Assembly: GCA_007922195.1 (NCBI GenBank)
Contig: ML682038.1
Location: forward strand, 8,153,775-8,217,774
DNA from: Podocnemis expansa
Lineage: Eukaryota > Chordata > Testudines > Podocnemididae
Reading direction: 5' to 3'
DNA length: 64,000 nucleotides
The position numbers and the translations under genes are program-made. The notes beneath the pieces were generated by a model, which did not search any database, was not told the origin of the DNA, and saw nothing but the letters and a program-made list of their open reading frames with translations. The number at the start of each line of letters is the position of its first letter. Position 1 is the first letter of the stretch. Positions 1 through 12,800 of the stretch are shown here, one piece after another.

Positions 1-283
1 TGGCTCCACTCTGCTTCGCTGCAGGGGTTGGCTGGGGGCCATTGTGACATTGCTGCTACTCGCTGGCCTGGCGGCTCAGCTTTGCTCCCCTGCAGAGGCT
101 GGCTGGAGGCCTGGGCCACAGTGGTTCTGCTCGCCAGCCAGTCCTGGCAGCACCGCCAGAGCAGCACAGGCTTGGTTCTTCTCATGGCCACAGCAGCGCA
201 AAAGCATCCCCGTGGGGGGGACACACGACATTTTTTTGCAATCAAAAATGGGTCCCCAACCTTCAAAAGGTTGGGAACCACTG
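1..283. mobile_element. hAT-type MITE, right part only (family 1)
   Basis: The right terminus reads AGGTTGGGAACCACTG, ending at 283. It matches the ends of the elements at 18264-18715, 33760-33950, 49895-50217 and 56411-56803, so this is one of a local family. The left end lies outside the window. The interior is GC-rich with CTGC/GCCTGG runs and no coding capacity that I recognise; two short overlapping frames here are not credible genes. The flanking CTCTATAT would be the right copy of an 8-bp target duplication. Assignment to hAT is inferred from the 8-bp duplications of the sister copies. Confidence 0.75.
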
Positions 284-1579
284 CTCTATATTAAAGATTT
301 AGGGTAAATGGAGTTTGAGTAGTATGAAAGGCATTGCACAGTCACACAGCACATGGCTGAATTTCATCCTTAAGCTACATACGTGGAGTTTACTTAATAT
401 AATTTGGCTGTTATCTCCATTTTATTTTAATTGTTTTCATTAGTTTTAACTAGATATTACATGTATTATCATAATTTAATAATGGAAACAGCACTATATT
501 AAAGCACGTTTATGGTACTCGTAATATGCACTGGTGGGGTCTGAGTAGAGCAGTTAATATTCAACACGTTGATATGCATTAGAAATCATACCTCTGTAGT
601 GCCCATTACCCCAGCACTGAGAAAGATTCTTATATTAGATGCTGAATGCAAACTAGAACCTTTTAGAACACACCAATAAGATCCAAAAAAGGCTGTCAGA
701 GTGCTTTACAAAGCACCCCCTTCTCGTGAGCTTTGCTGGTACCCTGTAGACAAACCCTAACACATCAGAAGGCACCCAAAGTGGATAATAGTGGAAATCT
801 GCCTAAGTGGGGGCAACCTCAGAAAGTGGATATTTTCCCTATTGAATTGAATTGAGACTATGATCTTATTTAACAAAAGTGTCATAATTAATTATCTGGA
901 CTGTACCATTGGAACAGTTTTCAGTCTAATTGCCCCGTCAGTTATAATTCAAAGCCCACAAATGCTTGTACTGTAAGAATTGAGTCCAGAGCCCTGTTTA
1001 TTACACTTATTATCATAGGGATGAGTTGGAATCCATCAATCCATCTAAACTAAGTGACATCTGCTTTTAATTAGTTACTTTGGTCTACAATAATTTTAAA
1101 TGTAAAAGAACAGAACAGCCACCTGCTTTTACACTCTTCAGGCATGAAAATCTGTGATTGCAAATAATAGATTCTAACACTTGGGCTTACTGCTGGCAGA
1201 ATTAGCACTCACAAAAACATTTGTCTGAATAGGTTTTTGTTAATGCAAATCCAATCATCCTCACACACTGTTAATATTCCAACATTACGTATGCCCTCCC
1301 CCCCCCAACACAGGAGAAGTTCTGTGCTTGCGAATCAGGTTCCCTACCATAGGCTCTAAAGATTTGTGTTTAGTTCTGGAAGGGTTCAATTCTTGGTGTT
1401 GATGAGCTGTGCCTGTGATGGCTGCAGTTGCTGCATATCTGCAGGTTTTAACATAGAGGGGCATGGTTTAGTTTTGTAGGGAGGGTGGGGATCACCCAGA
1501 GGATGGAGGAGTGCAATAGAGAGACTTGCTGCTGGAATCCAGGCCATGCACCCTGCTGCTTCAGCCTCTTGTGGCTCTG
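284..1579. other. AT-rich DNA without recognised features
   Basis: No credible coding frame, RNA gene or clear repeat is visible. The composition is ordinary AT-rich vertebrate intergenic DNA, with a short C-run near 1300. Confidence 0.6.
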
Positions 1580-1662
1580 TTTATTTATTTAGTCATTAAA
1601 AGTGGCACAAGACTTCTTGTTTGTTTTCTGAACTAAATTAACATGGTTACACCTTTGGAACT
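1580..1662 (-). repeat. SINE-like fragment (GTGGCAC family), minus strand
   Basis: AGTCATTAAAAGTGGCACAA followed by ACTAAATTAACATGGTTACA is a diverged reverse copy of the element at 53675-53875, including its head (GGTAGCCATGTTAGTCT-like). It is a short, old fragment. Confidence 0.55.
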
Positions 1663-2990
1663 TGTGGCTGTGTTATAGTCCATGAGAGGCTATATTGTGT
1701 TTCTAAAAGTGGAACAGCTTCCTTCACAAAGGTTCTGTTCAACTCACAATTATGGCGTCACTCCTAACTGTGAAGAATTGCACTTGGTGTACTTATTCTT
1801 GGTAACTTTTAAATGGAAAATAAATTGTTTAGACAGAAAGAATTTACTCAGACACATCATAGCCTCTCATACCCTTCAGGAGAGTCAACGTAGTTGTGTA
1901 GCTTCAGCAGACTGGTTTCTTCCTCTGTTTCCCAAGCAAATAAACTCCCCTTCTGCATTACTTCTGGGGCTTTATCCACTGAAGTACACCAAAGTTGTAC
2001 TAAAAAACTAGAAAATTAAAAAACAAAAACTGTATTTGATGACAGTTATGGTTACATCAGGACACAACACAGCCACCCAAAACCTCAAAAGCATAGAAAT
2101 ACATTAAGGAGAAAGACTTGTGAATTCCTTTCCCCATTTGTATTACCTACAGCCTCTGTTCATAACACACTAAAACATCCCATAAGGCTTTTATTCTCAT
2201 CTCCAACAGAGCCCTAAAAGCAATATGTAATCCAAGGTGGCCAAGACTGAACCACAATGTAAAATCTTATCAGGGACCTTAGCAGCGTTAATGCAGAATA
2301 ATTTCCCAAATGCATGGAATGTTTGAGTTACTGGAGCTGAGCTGTGGATATAACTGATCATAAAAGTTTATGAGGTTATTGTTAAAATTTTCTTATCACT
2401 ATGCAGTAACCACTTTCCAAACACTTAAGAAGGATGTCCTTTTCTCCAAGGAATTGACAGCCTAAGAATAGACAGACAGGTAAATAGAGGGACAGGACAA
2501 AAGGAACAACAGTAGGATATATATGTGTGTGAATATGCATACAAACACAAAAACAGCTTGATTTTCTGTAAATGGCATGACAAATGTGGTCTTCAAGAGA
2601 CACTTAAATGTAGAGTGGATAGAGGCCTTGAGGTTGAGCTCATAATTTCTGTAGGGTCCACATGGAAGAAGATATGGAGCAGGAGATGGGGAAACTAGGT
2701 AGAGCCCTGCAAATCTGCAGATAACTGCTTTATATCCACAGACTATGTTTATGGATTGGATGTGGATAGCAATTGTGTGTGCATACAGGGCTCTAATGAG
2801 AAACAGGAAGAAAAGTCTGGGAGCATTACTTGTATTGTCCTACCCCAAGTAACATTTTTGCATTACCTTAATGTAAATACAAAATAACACTGCATTTTCA
2901 ATAATGTTGTGAAAAATGTGATACAGATGTAGTGCTCAGTTATTTGTGCACAAATGGAAGTTACTTTTTCAGAATGTGCAGAAACAATGG
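1663..2990. other. AT-rich DNA without recognised features
   Basis: A 109-codon frame at 1682-2011 has no recognisable domain, biased composition or splice context that would make it a gene. The rest is non-coding by inspection. A short TATATATGTGTGTG tract lies near 2520. Confidence 0.55.
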
Positions 2991-3070
2991 GAGTCCTCTG
3001 GCACCTTGAAAACTAACAGATTTCTTCTGGTATAAGCTTTCGTGGGCTCCAACCCACTTCGTCAGATGTA
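2991..3070 (+). repeat. SINE-like element, body only
   Basis: The body GTCCTCTGGCACCTTG, AACTAACAGATTTCTTCT, AAGCTTTCGTGGGCTCCAAC and CCACTTCGTCAGATG is present in order. It matches copies at 36980-37091 and 53675-53875. The 5' head is missing. Confidence 0.75.
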
Positions 3071-5044
3071 GTATGATTCAAAATGTGGTTAGGTTCATCA
3101 AATTCAAAATGTGATTACCTTTTACCTTCCTTAAGCAGATGCCAACCTGAGTAATGCATTGCTAGGGGCATAGGGAAGGCCAAAACAATAAGGGACGCAC
3201 AAAAGAACTTGAGAAGTTTGTGGAGGATAGGTCTGTAAATGGTTATTAGCCAAGGTGGTTAGAGATGCATTCACATGTTCTGGGGATATCAGTAGCCTCT
3301 GACTGCCAGAAGCTGGGAGTGGACAGCAGGGGATGGATCACTTGATGATTGCTTGTTCTGTTCATTCCCTCCAAAGCACCTGGCACTGGCAATTGTCAGA
3401 AGACAGGATACTGATCTGACTCAGCATGGCTGTTCTTACATGTGTGTCCTGGAAAAGTGGACCTGTCTTTTTTTTCCCCCTAACAATGGAAATATTGTTC
3501 CACGAATCAGTTTACATATTTGCTGATGGAACCTTCTTTACCTGAACCTAGACATCAACTTCCATGAGTGCTTAGGCACTATTGGTTCACAGAGCAAAGA
3601 TTTCTAGTGCCCTTTAACTGTGCTACCTATTTATTCCAATTAGGGACTAGCAGTGTCAACATGCAGATTGTTATTAGTTTTAAAATGTTAGATATTCTTA
3701 AAAGTAAAAAGCAAATTCCTTTGTGAATAAAAAATAAACTCCCAAGTGCTGTAGATGTATTGCAATGAAGGATGAAGGATCATATAGCAAACTATTAGTA
3801 ATCCTGATTTCCTTCCCAGGAGGAAAAAAAAAAAACCAAAACCTGTTGGTAGTGGTGATTTAAGTAAGATTTAATTTGTTCTCCTAGTAAACAGTAGATT
3901 AGATGGATGTGTGAAGCCAGAATTCTTTTAAATCAGCATGTTTGATTTATTATGCTAGCTAGATATTAATTTATCTAGTGGGTGATTTAAATAAAAATAT
4001 GCCAGTTTTCTTCCTCAGAAGAGGTTAGGGTGTTAAAGGTCAGGATCTACATATGACTAATATATACATTCTCATATATATTATGTATACACTGGTATTC
4101 AGTTCAATCAATCACATTAATCTTGGCAAGCAGCAGTCTATCTTTGATGTCTACACACACACGTCAAACAATTCGAAGTGATTTATGGATGAACTTAGAA
4201 TGACCCGTCATAGAGATAGTATTTGCATCAGGGTTTTCTATAGTACATGTACCACTGATGTGTGTTTGGGCATTATCTTATGTTAAAAATTTCCATCAAT
4301 ATTTTTTGTTTCATCAGAATATATAAATGAGAATAACTATATAAATAAATATATAAAACATGGAAGAAATGCTATTTATGAACCATTTACTGAATTTGTT
4401 TTTTCATAGTTTTTTGAATTATGTAAGTACATGTCTGCATTGTTTTTCATCAATACCATTAAACTTAAAAAAAACAAACCCTAAGATAAAAAAAAATTAT
4501 TTTTATGTGGCATGTGGCTGTTTATTCTAATCATGAATACCTGTAGACAGGAAGTATTTAGTATGTTCCATCTTTAGTCTGAGTCCTTTATTGTGTACTA
4601 AGATGGGAATTTTATTGTAGTAATGAACAAATTTAGCCAAAATTGTAGTTATTTACTCACTTTACTACTCAATCCCATCAGTGGCTCAGCCATACCTTTT
4701 CATGTTTTATCTCCCTTTTGAATACAGTTTTACCTCTATCCCATAAAAATCTGATATTCTCTCACTTTAATTAGTGTGAGATTAAGCTAATCTTCTTGTA
4801 TAGTTGTTAGTCTTCTTCATTTTGTTTCGCATTTGACTGAGAAAGAGAGAGAATAGGTTTTGCTTCCTCTAAAAACTAGAAAACAAAAATTGGCAATAGT
4901 AGCATAGGAGAGCTGTTCCTTCATGATAATTCTGCTGTTGTTTGTCGACTGTGCTTTTGGAAATCCAGGTAAATTAAGTTCCACTGATTTGCTGCTTGTG
5001 TGTGTTGCTCATCAAGTAGTATTTGAGCAATTTGCATTCTTTAA
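3071..5044. other. AT-rich DNA without recognised features
   Basis: Long AT-rich stretches, including TA-rich tracts near 4060-4340. No coding signal or recognised repeat. Confidence 0.55.
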
Positions 5045-5190
5045 TGAATTTATCCTTACAATATCCATGTGACATAGGAAAAACACTATTATTCCTGTCT
5101 TATAAATGGGGAACTGGGGCACCAGAAAGAGTAAGTAACTTGCCCAAGGTTATGTTGGGATGTTGTGTCAGAACCAAAAACAGAACCCAT
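5045..5190 (+). repeat. MIR-like SINE core
   Basis: TATAAATGGGGAACTGGGGC followed by AGTAAGTAACTTGCCCAAGG is the characteristic conserved core of MIR-type tRNA-derived SINEs, which are old amniote-wide repeats. The match is from memory of the consensus. Divergence is substantial, as expected for an ancient copy. Confidence 0.7.
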
Positions 5191-6154
<964 letters not shown>

Positions 6155-6595
6155 GCTATATAGATACAGAAGGTTAGGATTGGAAGGAACCTCAGGAGAT
6201 CATCTTGTCCAACCTTTTGCTCAAAGCAGGACCCACCCAACAAAATTGTCCCAGCTAGAGCTTTGCCAAGCTGTAGCTTAGAAACTTCTAAGGACAGAGA
6301 TTGCACCACTGCTCTGTGTAACTCATTCCAGTACTTCACCACCCTCCTAGTGAAAAAGGTCTTCTTAATATCCAACCTAGACTTCCCCCACTGCAACTTG
6401 AGACCATTGCTCCTAGTTTGGCCATCTACTACCACTGAAAACAGCCTAGACCTCTCCCCCCTGGCACTCTCTTTAGGTAATTGAAGGATGCTATCAAACT
6501 TCCTCACTCTTCCTTTCTGCAGACTAAACAAGCCCAGTTCCCTTAACTTCTGTTCATAAATCATGTGCTCCAGCTCCCTACTCATTTTCATTGCC
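6155..6595 (-). pseudogene. CR1 LINE 3' end (minus strand)
   Basis: On the + strand the segment opens with the reversed CR1 3' end (GGATTGGAAGGAACCTCAGG, then CATCTTGTCCAACCTTTTGC). On the minus strand, from about 6591 down, a frame encodes a typical CR1 ORF2 C-terminus: RELEHMIYEQKLRELGLFSL, then ARGERSRLFS, NGLKLQWGKSRLDIKKTFF and VVKYWNELHRAV. Only the tail of the reverse-transcriptase protein survives, so this is a 5'-truncated, inactive copy. A MITE begins about 50 bp to the right. Confidence 0.85.
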
Positions 6596-6646
6596 CCATG
6601 TATCTTAGTATACTGTTTGCTGTGGCATCGTGAGTTATGACACAGT

Positions 6647-7351
6647 GGCTATGTTCACACAGGGCAGGCTTGTTTTGAAACAAGCTGTTTCGAAATAAGT
6701 TTTTATTTTGAAACACCTTATTTCGAAGGACAAAAACTTTGTCCTCGAAATAAGGGAGTGAAATAGCAGGTCCACAGTGTGGACCTGCTATTTCGCTTGG
6801 GGAGGGGACTGCAGGCACTTGCAGGGTGCAGCAGAGGGGCGCTGCACCCCACGGGTGCCTGCAGAGGGCTGCAGGCACCGATGGAGTGCTGCGTGGCCCT
6901 GCGCCTGACTCCGCCAGTGCCTGCAGTCCCCTGCAGGTACCCACCAGGTGAGGCACAGTAGGGCGCCTCACCCCAGGGGCTTTAAAGGCTTGGCTGCCCC
7001 CAAACCTGATGGTGGTCCCGGGGCGCGGCTGGAGCCGGCTGCTGCCGGGACCGGAGTGAGCACCGGCCCCCGGGAATCCCCGGCGCTCCCACTCCTGCCG
7101 GGGGTGTGGCCAGGGTATCCCCGGCCACACCCCCAAATCCCTGGCGCCCCCGCTCTCGGCCACATCCCCGGCGTCCCCGCTCCTGCCGGCAGGAGCTGGG
7201 GTGCCGGGGATTCCAGGGGCGTGGCCAGGAACTGGGGCGCCGGGGATTTGGGGGCTTGTTTCGAAATGGCCGTGTGTCGTGTGGCCATGGCATTTCTTAT
7301 TTCGAAACAACCCCTGTTGTTTCGAAATAAGAACTGTGTGTGAACATACCC
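6647..7351. mobile_element. Harbinger-like MITE with TTTCGAAA words and a GC-rich hairpin core
   Basis: The termini are GGCTATGTTCACAC (left) and the reverse complement of GGGTATGTTCACAC (right). AGT on both sides (6644-6646 and 7352-7354) gives a 3-bp target duplication, typical of PIF/Harbinger. The outer arms are packed with self-complementary TTTCGAAA and TTGTTTCGAAA words. The central part (about 6800-7245) is GC- and CpG-rich, and contains a 21-bp inverted repeat with one mismatch (7130-7150 against 7234-7254). Frames up to 299 codons crossing it on either strand are composition artefacts. The related copy at 59511-59886 lacks this core. There is no transposase. Confidence 0.8.
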
Positions 7352-7354
7352 AGT

Positions 7355-8115
7355 AACAGGTAAAAGTGTCCAATCTTTCTGGCAACTCTAATTTAGCCAG
7401 TTTTTCTCCAGTAAAAGAACAGACCATTTTAAGTGTCGCTCCTTGACAGCTAATCTCCTCTGCATTGTATCTGAACTGCTGCTTCAAGTATATATGTCAT
7501 CTTGGATCCCACTGTGGGTGCACATACATTTTATGCTCATCAGGTCGGAGTCTTTTGAATAGCACTGTTGGTTAGTTACATGTAAGTGCGCTGTGTTACC
7601 TTGCACTCCCTTGCATGAACAGAAAGGGCAGAGCAGCTGCAGCCCTCCCTCAAGTCCCTTGTACAATTTGTGCTAGCAAGGCAAAGCCTGAGTGTCGAAA
7701 CCATGCCTCCTTAGAAACTTCAACTTGGTTTTCAGCTACCTTTCAGGAAGAAACTTCATTTTCACATCTCCTTTTCCTCAAATTGAACCTCCAGCAGGAA
7801 AGTAAAAGAAAATCAAAGATGCTTCTCCATAAATCTGATACAGTGGGGTGAGGTGCTTCATGCCTCAAATGCCTCATCTAATGGCAGATGCTAAACTGGC
7901 AGGGTTCAAATTCTACCTATCTTAAAACGCACTGATTCCCTTTGTAGACAGACATAGCTGATGCCTTTTCTGCTTCAGGGAACCTCACATTCACAATAGA
8001 TGCTTTATTTAAATCACTTTTTGGAAAACCACGCAAATCTAAAGACTCCCAGCTCAAGCTACATCTGTTAAAGCAGTGTTTGCAGGTTGTTTCAGACCCA
8101 GAGGTGGGTAACTAT
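7355..8115. other. Unresolved, probably degraded repeat sequence
   Basis: No intact frame. The stretch around 7615-7800 and 7980-8100 could be decayed retroelement, since it leads into a DIRS recombinase fragment beyond the inserted MITE at 8116-8864. I cannot identify a domain. Confidence 0.35.
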
Positions 8116-8864
8116 CAGTGGTTAAAGTATATTTTGGTGGGCTCTGGAACCGTCCTAAGTTTCCGGGCCCCCTTCACTTGCCCCAGCTACTGTCCCCCCA
8201 AACGCCTGCCCCCCCCCCAACCCAGCTACAGCCCCTGAAACACTTACCCCCATCAGATTCCTCTTTCCCCTTGTCCTCCTCAGCCCCCATCCCCATTTCC
8301 TTAGCTTCCTGCCCCCATGTCCCCACTGCAGCCCTAACCGCCCCACCCCACAGCTCCCCCATCTTCACTCCACCCCCATTCAGCCCCCCAACCCCTTCCA
8401 CACGTCCCCAGCCCACCATCCCGACCCCCTCTTCCCACCTTACCCCCTGAGCCCTTTCTCAGCCAACTGCCCAACTGTCCCCAAGTCTCCCTGGGCCCCC
8501 TTACCGGTGGGGCAGGAAAGGGGTGCGTGGGAACTCACAAGCACTGTCAGAGGAGCTGGGCTGGGGTGGGGGAGGGAGGCTGCAGCTGCGGCGCGAGCCA
8601 CCTGGCAAGAGGGGGCACGGGCACAGGACTTGGGCTGGGCTGTGTGCACCACTCAGGCTCAGCAGGTAGGGGCAGGGCCGTCACAGGAGCTGGGAAAAGG
8701 GGGGAAGGATAGTCGGGCTCGCTCCCGCCTGCAGCCCCTTGAGCCAGCCCTAGGGGGATGCTCCGGAACGCTGCATTCCGGTGCATTCTGTTTCAGGGGC
8801 CCCAGAACACTGGCCCGTAAAAATGGGGGGCGTTCCGGAGCATTCCAGCTTACTTTGACTGCTG
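8116..8864 (-). mobile_element. hAT-like GC-rich MITE (family 2), reverse orientation
   Basis: Left terminus CAGTGGTTAAAGTATATTTT; right terminus CAGCTTACTTTGACTGCTG, a diverged reverse complement. Flanks GTAACTAT (8108-8115) and GTAACTGC (8865-8872) agree at 6 of 8 positions, fitting an aged 8-bp duplication. The interior has long C-runs on the + strand at 8200-8450 and GGAATG/CATTCC words with GGGGCCCC near the right end, as in the copies at 26464-27202 and 44964-45922. Proline/glycine-rich frames in it are shadows of the C-runs. Confidence 0.8.
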
Positions 8865-8934
8865 GTAACTGCAAGAGTGGGGCCAGAATAAACAGCATCA
8901 GCCAGTTTCCCTGAAGCAGGTCCTGCACCACAGG

Positions 8935-9500
8935 ACCAGACAGTGGAAAGAACTCATCCCCCAAGTGGTCTCAGAGTTTCATCTAAATCTTCCTTCTGTT
9001 TACCTCTCTTCTTCCCAAGCCCCACTCTACATTGCGAGGAAAGAAGCTGCACACTCTGGATGTTTCCAGACCCTTGCTTTAGTACATCAGCAGAACCAAA
9101 ACCTTCAGAGTATCCTTCCATTCATTGCTGGTTACCGCTGGCCATTAGACAGGTCAGGCCATCTACCTCATCACAGAATATTGTATTAGATAACAAAGAC
9201 TCCTGCTGCCTTCCCTGCTGACTGTTATCATTTGTCTTCATGAAACAGGAAGGTTCTCTCCAACAGAGTTCATGTAACATCCTCTGCATGCTCCAGGAAT
9301 GTGCAAGTTTCTGAAATCTGCTATATGGCAACATGGATAACCCACTGACTTTTTTTGTGAAACATCAGATTTGCTTTGGACTTGACTGCCAGAGCAGACA
9401 CCAAGTTTGGTAGAGGATTCCTGCAGCTGCTGTTTAACTGATACTCCTGTGTCCTGAGGAGACACTGTTTGGCAGTCACCTCCAGTGGAATACACATTGA
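8935..9500 (+). pseudogene. DIRS-type tyrosine recombinase fragment
   Basis: VVSEFHLN (about 8965) followed by a Pro/Ser stretch, then ALVHQQNQNLQS, resembles the recombinase middle of turtle-type DIRS elements; the minus-strand copy at 57309-57575 has the matching VVSPFRLNQDISLPVFFPSP. Further on, frame-shifted pieces read TSSACSRNVQVSEICYMATW and LDLTARADTKFGRGFLQLLF, matching the catalytic C-terminus. The histidine-containing HSTR motif and the nucleophilic tyrosine position are both eroded, and stops interrupt the frame. It is inactive, on the strand opposite to the other two DIRS copies, and cut off from upstream sequence by the hAT-like MITE ending at 8864. Confidence 0.7.
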
Positions 9501-9514
9501 CACATACACAAAGA

Positions 9515-9800
9515 AAAAAGAACAGTTACTTACTCACATAGTAACTGTAGTACTTTGAGGTGTCGTAGTCAGTGTGGACACCACGACCCAATTTCTATTA
9601 TAACTTTTCATTGTCTTTCGCTACTATGGGTTTCAAATGGCCATAGACTTGATGGAGGTTCATCTCTGCTGTACCCTTTATGTGCTTGTATGGGAGCAGG
9701 AGCACAGTCCCACTGGACACTTCTGTTCCAAACACTCTGATCCCACACTTAGGAGGCACATGCATACTAATAGTGGGATCCACCCTTACTACCCTATCAT
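9515..9800 (+). repeat. DIRS element terminal repeat (decayed)
   Basis: GAACAGTTACTTACTCACAT, then GTAACTGTAGTACTTTGAGG, follows the recombinase fragment. It resembles the ends of the DIRS element at 56300-63530, where GTTACTTACCAGTAAG and TTCTTCGAGCACTGCTCACA occur. This places the 3' terminus of the fragment at 8935-9500 here. The outer boundary is approximate. Confidence 0.55.
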
Positions 9801-12800
9801 AACAAACTGGTTTTTTCCCTTACCTAGAAAGCAAAGGCTCAAAACTGATCCCAAATCATTCATGCAGCCATGCCACATGTCCACATTTAGGCTTTTGGTA
9901 TATTACCAATTAACACTGCAATGCCTAACTTATTTGAATATAATCATTATAAAGATATTTGAAGTTTGATTGGGAAGTTTGCAGACTTCCCTGTGAAACA
10001 TCCGGTACCACAAAGTTCTGGTATCAGAGCTTTCATAATACTCAGACTCATTAAGCATATTTTTATTTCTTAGTCCCTGTTGATGTCAGTTTATTGACAT
10101 CTAGCTCTTTTATGGGCAATGATGACATCATTTTGGATTCTGCTACGCTTCCTCCCTGCCTTGCCAGACTCTTTAGTCTCTTTCTTTTACTGTCTCTTTC
10201 TACTTGTTGCAACGATATGTGTTCTCTCAGGAGATATGTAGCATCTAGATGAGAACATCCCTAATACTGGGTCCCAGAGCTGCTGTTTGGGGGGAGATGC
10301 TACAAAGTGCTGGACATTTTCCTACCCTTTCTCACAGACTGGAAAGGTCCTCTCTACAATGAGCCTCAAGGCAGAAGACAGTCCTTTATTTTCGGTATTC
10401 ATGTGATTGTAACTTTACAACCACTTGTTAAAATCAACTTGTGATGAAAGATTCAGTAGAAATTTAAGAGCCTTTAAAAATGGAGGAACTGACAAACACT
10501 GCCAGTACAACTGTTTCAGACAGTACTGACTTCTTTTTCTGTTGGACCTGTTAGCTTGACTTCCTTCATCTCTCTAGCTGACTTCAGTTAATGTCTGTCT
10601 CTCCAAATTTCCAAGGTTGACATGTCCACCTGTTGTGCATCTGATGTTCTTTGCTGGAACCCAAGACAAATGGGAGCACTGTGTAGGAGACTTACATATA
10701 GGGAAAAAGAAACAGTTAATAAAACACATGACAACTGGCCAATAGGAATTTGGTCTGCTAATTGCTGTGGCTATATATTGCAGTCCTGGAGACAGCAAGA
10801 CAAACTAGAGAGCAGAACTGTCCTAATTAGACAACAGTCACTGGTGTCTATTTGTCTGAATGATGGAGGGGAAGGACTGACTCTGTAGGTTGCCTTTGTA
10901 GCAACTGGATCACCAGAATATAACCTCAGCAGCATCAGTCAGTAAGTCCAGTTTTCCAGGAGAGATGATCATTCCAACAGTCAAGTATTTGACTTGTCAC
11001 ATATGACCTGGAGTTCTGAATTAGGAAAACTTGGCTCCATAACTGAGCTGTTACTTTGCTGTTGATGTATGATTATTTATAGACCTGTGCATTTGAATAA
11101 TATAATTCTCAGAATAAGCAGACATTCTTGTTTATGAGCACCATCTATATTTTGTGCTTGATTCTAATCTCACTCTGGTTTTATGTTAGTATTAATCTAC
11201 TGCTTTCAGTGGAGTTGCTACAGATTTACAGTAAGACAAGAATCAGCCCTGTTAGACTTACTTTATTTTTCCTGTGTCTAGCTATTTTAATAATGATAGT
11301 TCTCCCTAACTAATACTATGATCACTCTTTCATTTGCCAGATTGTACAAGCTATGCCAGCCACCACCTCCTGCTGGGGAAGAATGAAGAGAACTTCTCAA
11401 GTAACATCTTTTAATACATTGGACTATACATCAGAATTAAATTGCATTCTAGTAGGATGTGCATGGAGAATTGGTAAACAGAGGCCCTCTACTCAGGATA
11501 AAGAACTCTGTCCTTAATTTTTTTTTTCTGTCAGCAGTGGACAACTGACTTCTGGAAAAAAATATTTCTGGACATAATGCACTATGGTCTGTTTTCCATA
11601 AACCAGGAACTTCATGGGTTTTTATCTGGAGATTTTATGCTCGAATCAAGTTGTGTCTGATGTGGCCAGTGAGGCAACAAATGACCTCATTATGCATTGG
11701 CAGCAGCCTGAAAACAGTTACATGGACAGGTAAAGTTATTACACCTGAACCATATTAAAGCTTCTCCTGTGTTCACAGCACAAACTTGAAAAGGTTAAAA
11801 AGCCTAAAATAAATCCTTCAGAGTTTGACATATGACACATTTTATCTCCATTTTACCACTGACGCCCATCTTTCCCACTAATATTTTATCCTAATTTCCT
11901 AATGTTTAGCAATAAGGAAATAAACACTTCTGGTGTATGCTACAAGATACCTATTAAAAAAAAGAACTCATCCCATAAGTAGTCCCACTGATCTAAGTCT
12001 GACAACACATGTGAATAAATGCTTATAATACAATAGCTGACACAATAAACTCAGCTGTGTCTTGAGAGATTCATTGTCATACTGAAGCACATTTAAAGGA
12101 GCACATTAGTACATAGTGAATTTGATGGTGCTTTTTTTACTTTTTGATGTTGCCGTAAGAATGAAGAATAAACTTCAGTTAGAGAAAACTGACATCATAG
12201 GTCCAATTTCCAGACATACCGGTAATTAGAAAGAAGTTCACACTTATGAAAGCTGTCTTAAATCTACCCTATTATGCTTCTGTATTTCAGGGGTCTTTGA
12301 ACAGTGATGTATATATATCTTTGTATAGTATTAAACATACCATAATATCTGAGCAACATAGGTTGAGCAAAGGGCAGACGTCTAGCTTTAACCTGGAATA
12401 TTTTGCATTTTAGAGTATTTAAGATGAAGCATAGTTTTGAAGCTTAATATTTTTATATCAGTTTATGCAAAGTTATATTTTATAGTTATAGAAGTTGTTG
12501 GTTTTGGAGACTGCTAACTTTATAATGTAATGGATTCAATTTGCCGAATGTATTGAGAATTTCGAGGGACCATGACTGATATATTCATGTCTTGTTTTCT
12601 GGCCAAAGTGTTTTTAGAGAAAATAAATGCACCCAACTGACCCTTCATATTCATATATATTGAAGCAAAAATAGCGTTTGAAAAGACGGCTATTAGTAAT
12701 AGATAGGTACAGGAGAGAGTTCTATGTTTGCTAAATGCATAAGTATTTTCTGAACTAAGCTAATTATAGATATGCTTTGGCACACAAACTTCTACACCAT

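Noticed and set aside
1682..2011. 109-codon frame considered as a small gene
   Set aside because: No recognisable domain, start context or splice signals; length is compatible with chance.
6588..7487. 299-codon minus-strand frame
   Set aside because: It runs through a CR1 border and the whole Harbinger-like MITE; its Pro/Gly-rich middle comes from the GC-rich core and there is no domain.
8118..8450. Pro-rich frame resembling a low-complexity protein
   Set aside because: Inside the MITE at 8116-8864, driven by C-runs, not shared as a protein with sister copies.
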